A DNA stretch of 64,000 bases from Anodontia alba (taxonomy: Eukaryota > Mollusca > Bivalvia > Lucinida > Lucinidae): NCBI GenBank assembly GCA_964016985.1, contig OZ024827.1, positions 111,962,029 to 112,026,028 on the forward strand. Reading direction: 5' to 3'. Below, one piece after another: positions 59,881 through 64,000 of the stretch. The notes under the pieces were generated by a model that saw only the letters and a list, made by a program, of their open reading frames with translations, had not been told where the DNA came from and searched no databases. Within the stretch, counting starts at the first letter, position 1. Each line of letters opens with the position of its first letter. Position numbers and translations under genes: made by a program.

Positions 59881-60619
59881 CTTTGCTGATTTTTTAATTG
59901 TTGGTATTTCTCTAAAATATTGTGAGCATTCCAGAAATTTGAACTAAGGAAACTTGTTTAAAAAATTCATACCCTATTGATTTCTGCATAATTTGCAGTC
60001 ATTTTTACAATGGGCGAAAAGACGAAAATAATCGATCTTTTAAAAACCAATTAATATAAAGGAAAATCTTTTTTTATACATATGTAGTTACAACGAAAGG
60101 TTTTATATTAAATCATGACAAATGAAATCAAATTTATTTCTTCTGTGCAAAGCACTAGTCAAAAATAACGACTTTCTTGAAAATGCCAAAAGCAGAATAA
60201 TCCAGTCGACGCTTATATTTTACGGTATGAACTGTAACAATAATTTTATAACCTTTACCAATCTATGGACACATTTAGCATGCAACAAACTGTTGATATT
60301 TGTCTTATGTTTTCAAGAAAATAGGATTTGACATTTCATGCAAATTGTTTGCACTGGAGACAGTTTGCTTGAAACGCCAAAACCTGTCTTCTGGTAAAAG
60401 TAAGAAAATAGTTATATGTCTCCTACTGAAAAATTTATCCAGAGTGCTAAGCTAATTTCGTTTATTGGCTTTTTTTCTATTAAAGTACCCTCCCAATGAA
60501 ATATCGGTTTTCTTTGATCCTAGTTACGGAATGAGTGTGAAGTAGTTTCAAACAAAATAGTTATGCTACACTTCGCATTTATAATATCACTAAGGTTGAA
60601 TCTTAGTGGCTGTGGCACT

Positions 60620-61045
60620 TTAACACTTAAATAGCTAATCACAACGGCAACAAACGATACTTAGACTTTTGTGTTGTCAGGGAAAATATGGCTTGACATT
60701 TCATGTGAATCGTCTGTCAAGCAGACGATTTCGAAAAAAATGCCCAGTCTTAGATCGCTGAAAAACAAAACTAAAGAAAATGAATGTTGTCTGTTCCAAT
60801 TTTCCATGGCAGTTTGACCCTTAAAATGCCATGAATACCTGCATCTGAAAATGTCGTCTGTTTATTTGTCGTCTGCTGGATATTCTTGCAAACTATTTTT
60901 TTTTTTGCATACAGGCAAACAGTGTGGACTTAGGACAGACTGCTCCTAAGGTCTGGGTCCACACTGTTTGCAAAAATGACTTTTAACATCACAAGCAGAC
61001 GACAAAGCAGACGACAATTGTTGTGACTGGCAATTTAAGTGTTAA
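60620..61045. mobile_element. inverted-repeat element upstream of exon A7
   Basis: Ends TTAACACTTAAAT and ATTTAAGTGTTAA, with the A4-type variants GGACTTAGGACAGACTGC and AACAAACGATACTTAGAC. Confidence 0.65.
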
Positions 61046-61151
61046 GGGTTACAACAAGACACTTCTTCTCTTTTCAGTCTTGCGTGTGTGTTCATTGCTC
61101 ACAAGTGTAATCTCCTATCGAATTTCTTTCATGTTTTGAATATTTCTTCAG

Positions 61152-61316
61152 ACTGTGGCGAGCCAGCACCAGCAGTTGCTAATGGTAACTTTTATGGGAA
61201 TACCTTTTATAACGGCACGGCTAATGTTACTTGTTCACATGGGTATGACGGTGATGGGCCTGCGATTTGTGGGTCAGATGGTAACTGGGCCACTGTACCT
61301 ACATGCACTCCAAAAG
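61152..61316 (+). CDS. CCP exon 15 (class A, copy A7)
   Basis: Acceptor TTTCTTCAG, donor GTAAGT, 165 bases, phase 1-1. Asn17 and Asn21 as in A4 and A5, private Thr53 for Ile, and a silent change in Gly3. The donor shows that coding continues; by analogy with A4 the next exon would be class B, just beyond the window end. Confidence 0.88.
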
Positions 61317-61899
61317 GTAAGTAATATTAAAGCTAAATAAAGATTGCTCCAGAAGATCTTAATGAATGGTCACTGACTGGTCCAATGCTATTTTCCATGG
61401 ATTTCGCAACGTTATTATAACCATGTATTAACTTTCACAAACAAGCTTGGTCTAAGTTTTTTGTGAAAGCTTATACTTATTATGGCATTCATGTATTGAT
61501 AATTCGTATAATTTAGAGCTCATATGTATAAGAGCATTAGAGGAATTGTTGCATTAGCATCAGCGTCGTTGGTGTCTTTGGCGTCGGCGTTGACGTCGGA
61601 TCCACAAATGATTACGTTTTAAATTTAGAGATTTAACACCTCTATTATGAAAAACATTTGTTTCACGCAGATCATGATAGGGATGGTAGTATATATTGGC
61701 CAAAAGTTACATATAGAACAACTCTTGTCCATGATTAAAGCTGAACAACTTGGAGTTTAATGATAACGTGTGTAAAAACCTATAATTTCTAAATGTCTGA
61801 ATTAGTTGATTTTGTTAGATTATAGTCAAGTGTTTTATTCATTGGAAGTACAACTGCGTCAGTCATCTTGAGGTCAAGGTCATATATGTAAATGCTTTT

Positions 61900-63140
61900 A
61901 GCTCACCTGAGCACAAAGTGCTCAAGGTGAGCTATTGTGATTAGTCGACGTCCGTCGTCCGTCGTGCGTCGTCCGTCATGCGGCGTCAATAATTTACTTT
62001 AAAAGCCTTCTACTCCAAGATCCCTAGACCGATTGACATGAAACTTGGTAGGAAGCATCGGAGTGACTTGTACAAAAAAAAAGCTAAAACCGTTTCGATT
62101 TGAAATCCAAAATGGGCGCTATCGTGGCCATCTTGAAAATCTATTTTTCGGCTCCTCTCCTGAACAAAACGGTCAATTAACTTGAAACTTGGTAGGAAGC
62201 ATTGTGGTGACTAGGAAATAGCTAAAATTGATCCGATCCGAATTTCAAGTAGCGGCCATTTTGAAAAACTATTTTTCGTTTCTTCTCCTGAACCGAAGGC
62301 CAAATGGACTTGAAACTTGGTAGGAAGCATTGCGGTGACTTGTACAGGAATATTGCTAAAATCGTTCAAATCGGAAATCAAAGATTGCCGCCGTGGCGGC
62401 CATCTTGAAAAAAATTTTGGCTTAACCCAATGGCCAATTGATTTGAATCTCGATAGGAAGCAACGCAGGGAGGGGATATGGGGTGTGGGGTAGAGTTGTA
62501 GACCAAAGATAGCTAAAACGGTTCTGATCTGAAATCAAAGATGGCCGCCGACACGGCGGAAAGTTGGCCGCCCAAACGGCGGCCATCTTGAAAATCTATG
62601 TTTCGTTTCTTCTCCTGAACCAAAGGGCCAACTGATTTGAAACTTGGTAGGAATCATTGGGAGGTGACTTGTAGATCAAAAATAGCTAAAATCGTTCCAA
62701 TAGGAAATCCAAGATTGCCGAATTGCGGCCATCTTGAAAATTTATTTTTCGCTTCTTCTCCTGGACTAAAAGGCTAATTGACTTTAAACTTGGTAGGAAG
62801 CACCGGGATGACTTGTAGATTAAAAATAGCTAAATTGTACCAATTGGAAATCCAAAATGGCTGCCGTGGCGGCCATCTTGAAAATCTATTTTTTGCTTCT
62901 TCTCCTGCACAAAAAGGCCAATAGACTTAGATCTTGTCAGGAAGCAGCGTGGTAACTTGTGGATCGAAGATGGTTAAAATCGTTCCTGTCGGATATCCAA
63001 GATGGTTGCCTTTCATGTATATCACAAGTACCAGTACGGGAAAAATGTTCCTTATGACAGGCACGGCCAGTGATTATTCACCCTGCACATCCGTACCGTT
63101 CCATCATTATCACTGAAAAAGCCATTGATCATTTTCTATC
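61900..63140. repeat. GC-rich tandem array after A7
   Basis: Starts AGCTCACCTGAGC; shares the GCCGAATTGCGGCC variant with the array after A4. The 580 bases between exon and array hold nothing recognised. Confidence 0.85.
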
Positions 63141-64000
63141 CACAGAGTGTCATAGTAAAATTCTGGTCAGACTGTGCGGATATGCATGCTGATCTGTCGC
63201 ATCGTTCGGCAAACATGTTTGAGAAAAACTTTACGGCACAAATACTTGTAATTATAATATCGGATACCATGGCTCTTTTTCGCACGTATCCTTATATTTA
63301 AGGAGAATTGACACACTTTCATGCAAGGCAACTTTTTCAAATTGTTTACTCCCTGCGGGAGTAAATGCTTTCCTTTTAGAGTAGATACTCTTGCCAAAAT
63401 GGTGAAGTGTATTCGATTCCCCTAAATGTGCAGTTTCACTACTTGATAATATGTCTGTAAGTTGCTGCCTAAATGGCAATAGTGCAGAGTATGGTATTAT
63501 GATATGTGTACTACATGTTTATTTAAGAATGCCTTTTCAACATTAAGGGGCATTTATATACGTTTAAGGTAGATAACGCTGCTTAATGTTTTTCCTTCTT
63601 TCTACTCTAAAAGGAAGAATGTACTCCCACAGAGACAATGGGTCTACTCTAACAGGAAAGAATTTGCTCACACAGTGCGCAAATTCTTTTCTTGTAAAGT
63701 AGACCTCTTTTTACATGGGGTTGGGTATACATAAAAGCAAACAGGAAGTCACTAATGTTGATTCCATTGTACAAAATGGCAGACAATTTGCCAAATGTAT
63801 CCGGTCAGTCCCTTATCGATGAAGAAGTTAATGTTGACAGACTATAATTTCAAGATGAGAAAAGCATTAAAGGGTTCTGGATACATTTGGGAACAAAAAA
63901 TAATATTCAAGTTCCTTTTAGAGTTGACCCTTCTCGAAAAAGGCACTTTTGACAGAGTTATCCCCTGAAAGTGTATCTATTCCCCTTAGCTCTTGTCATG
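63141..64000 (+). repeat. pre-B intron segment, cut by window end
   Basis: Matches the stretch before B3, including the short ORF copy at 63776-63847. The window ends about 190 bases before the position where the B hairpin starts in other units. Confidence 0.8.

Larger units (their letters stand above)
6583..61316 (+). other. multi-CCP (sushi) gene, internal part, 15 exons
   Basis: The gene is inferred by joining 15 phase 1-1 exons (7 A of 165 b, 5 B of 159 b, 3 C of 174 b; 2472 b, 824 codons) that all lie on the plus strand with AG acceptors and GT donors. Each encodes one CCP domain, a small disulfide-bonded extracellular module with Cys1-Cys3 and Cys2-Cys4 pairing that binds proteins or glycans. 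The product would be secreted or a surface receptor. No signal peptide, transmembrane segment, start or stop codon is visible, so both ends lie outside the window or in exons I cannot recognise. CCP arrays occur in complement regulators, selectins, SVEP1/CSMD-like proteins and many mollusc lectin-like proteins; the sequence does not choose among them. Some copies could also belong to separate genes. Confidence 0.75.

Noticed and set aside
59675..59947. Phe/Cys-rich ORFs over the T tracts
   Set aside because: They read through homopolymer T and TTG repeats whose length changes between units.

Overview
The window looks like animal nuclear DNA, most likely from a bivalve mollusc of the clam type. 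The evidence is short phase-matched exons with AG/GT splice sites in very large introns, a non-LTR retrotransposon, a tRNA-derived SINE, LTR elements, several MITE-like inverted repeats, and palindromic repeat families typical of bivalve genomes (one starting AGCTCACCTGAGC, one containing GCAAACAGTGTGGACCCTGATCAG). The taxon is an inference from repeat character; no gene in the window fixes a species.

Bases 1-4341 hold minus-strand LTR retroelement material. A decayed Ty3/gypsy-type element has its gag start fused directly to reverse transcriptase/RNase H and uses a tRNA-Leu primer site. It appears to sit inside the leader of a second LTR element that uses a tRNA-Pro primer site. Bases 4342-4930 hold nothing I recognise.

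From about 4931 to the end, the window is one long plus-strand gene segment made of amplified exon cassettes. I count 15 exons, each one complete sushi/CCP (complement control protein) domain, in three classes: A (165 b, 7 copies), B (159 b, 5 copies) and C (174 b, 3 copies). The order is A B A A B C A B A B C A B C A. Every exon is open, has four cysteines and the tryptophan of the fold, and is phase 1-1, so any exon can be lost, gained or skipped without breaking the frame. Together they encode 824 codons. Neither the start (signal peptide) nor the end of the gene is visible, so the product is best described as a secreted or cell-surface multi-CCP protein of unknown role.

The introns are duplicated with the exons. 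After A comes a GC-rich ~120-base tandem array. Before B is a 60-75 base hairpin, and after B a tRNA-like remnant. Before A is a T-rich tract and a ~430-base inverted-repeat element. C exons sit between two opposite copies of one ~274-base palindromic element and are followed by tandem copies of their own 3' end. An AB unit is about 6.8 kb and an ABC unit about 11.2-11.7 kb, and a larger ~29.6 kb block (A3-B2-C1-A4) reappears as A6-B5-C3-A7. Later private events mark single units: a LINE with an intact 5'-truncated ORF before B5, a SINE after A2, a TTAA-flanked element before A1, a deletion that removed a B exon between A2 and A3, and small tandem duplications after A1 and before B2.
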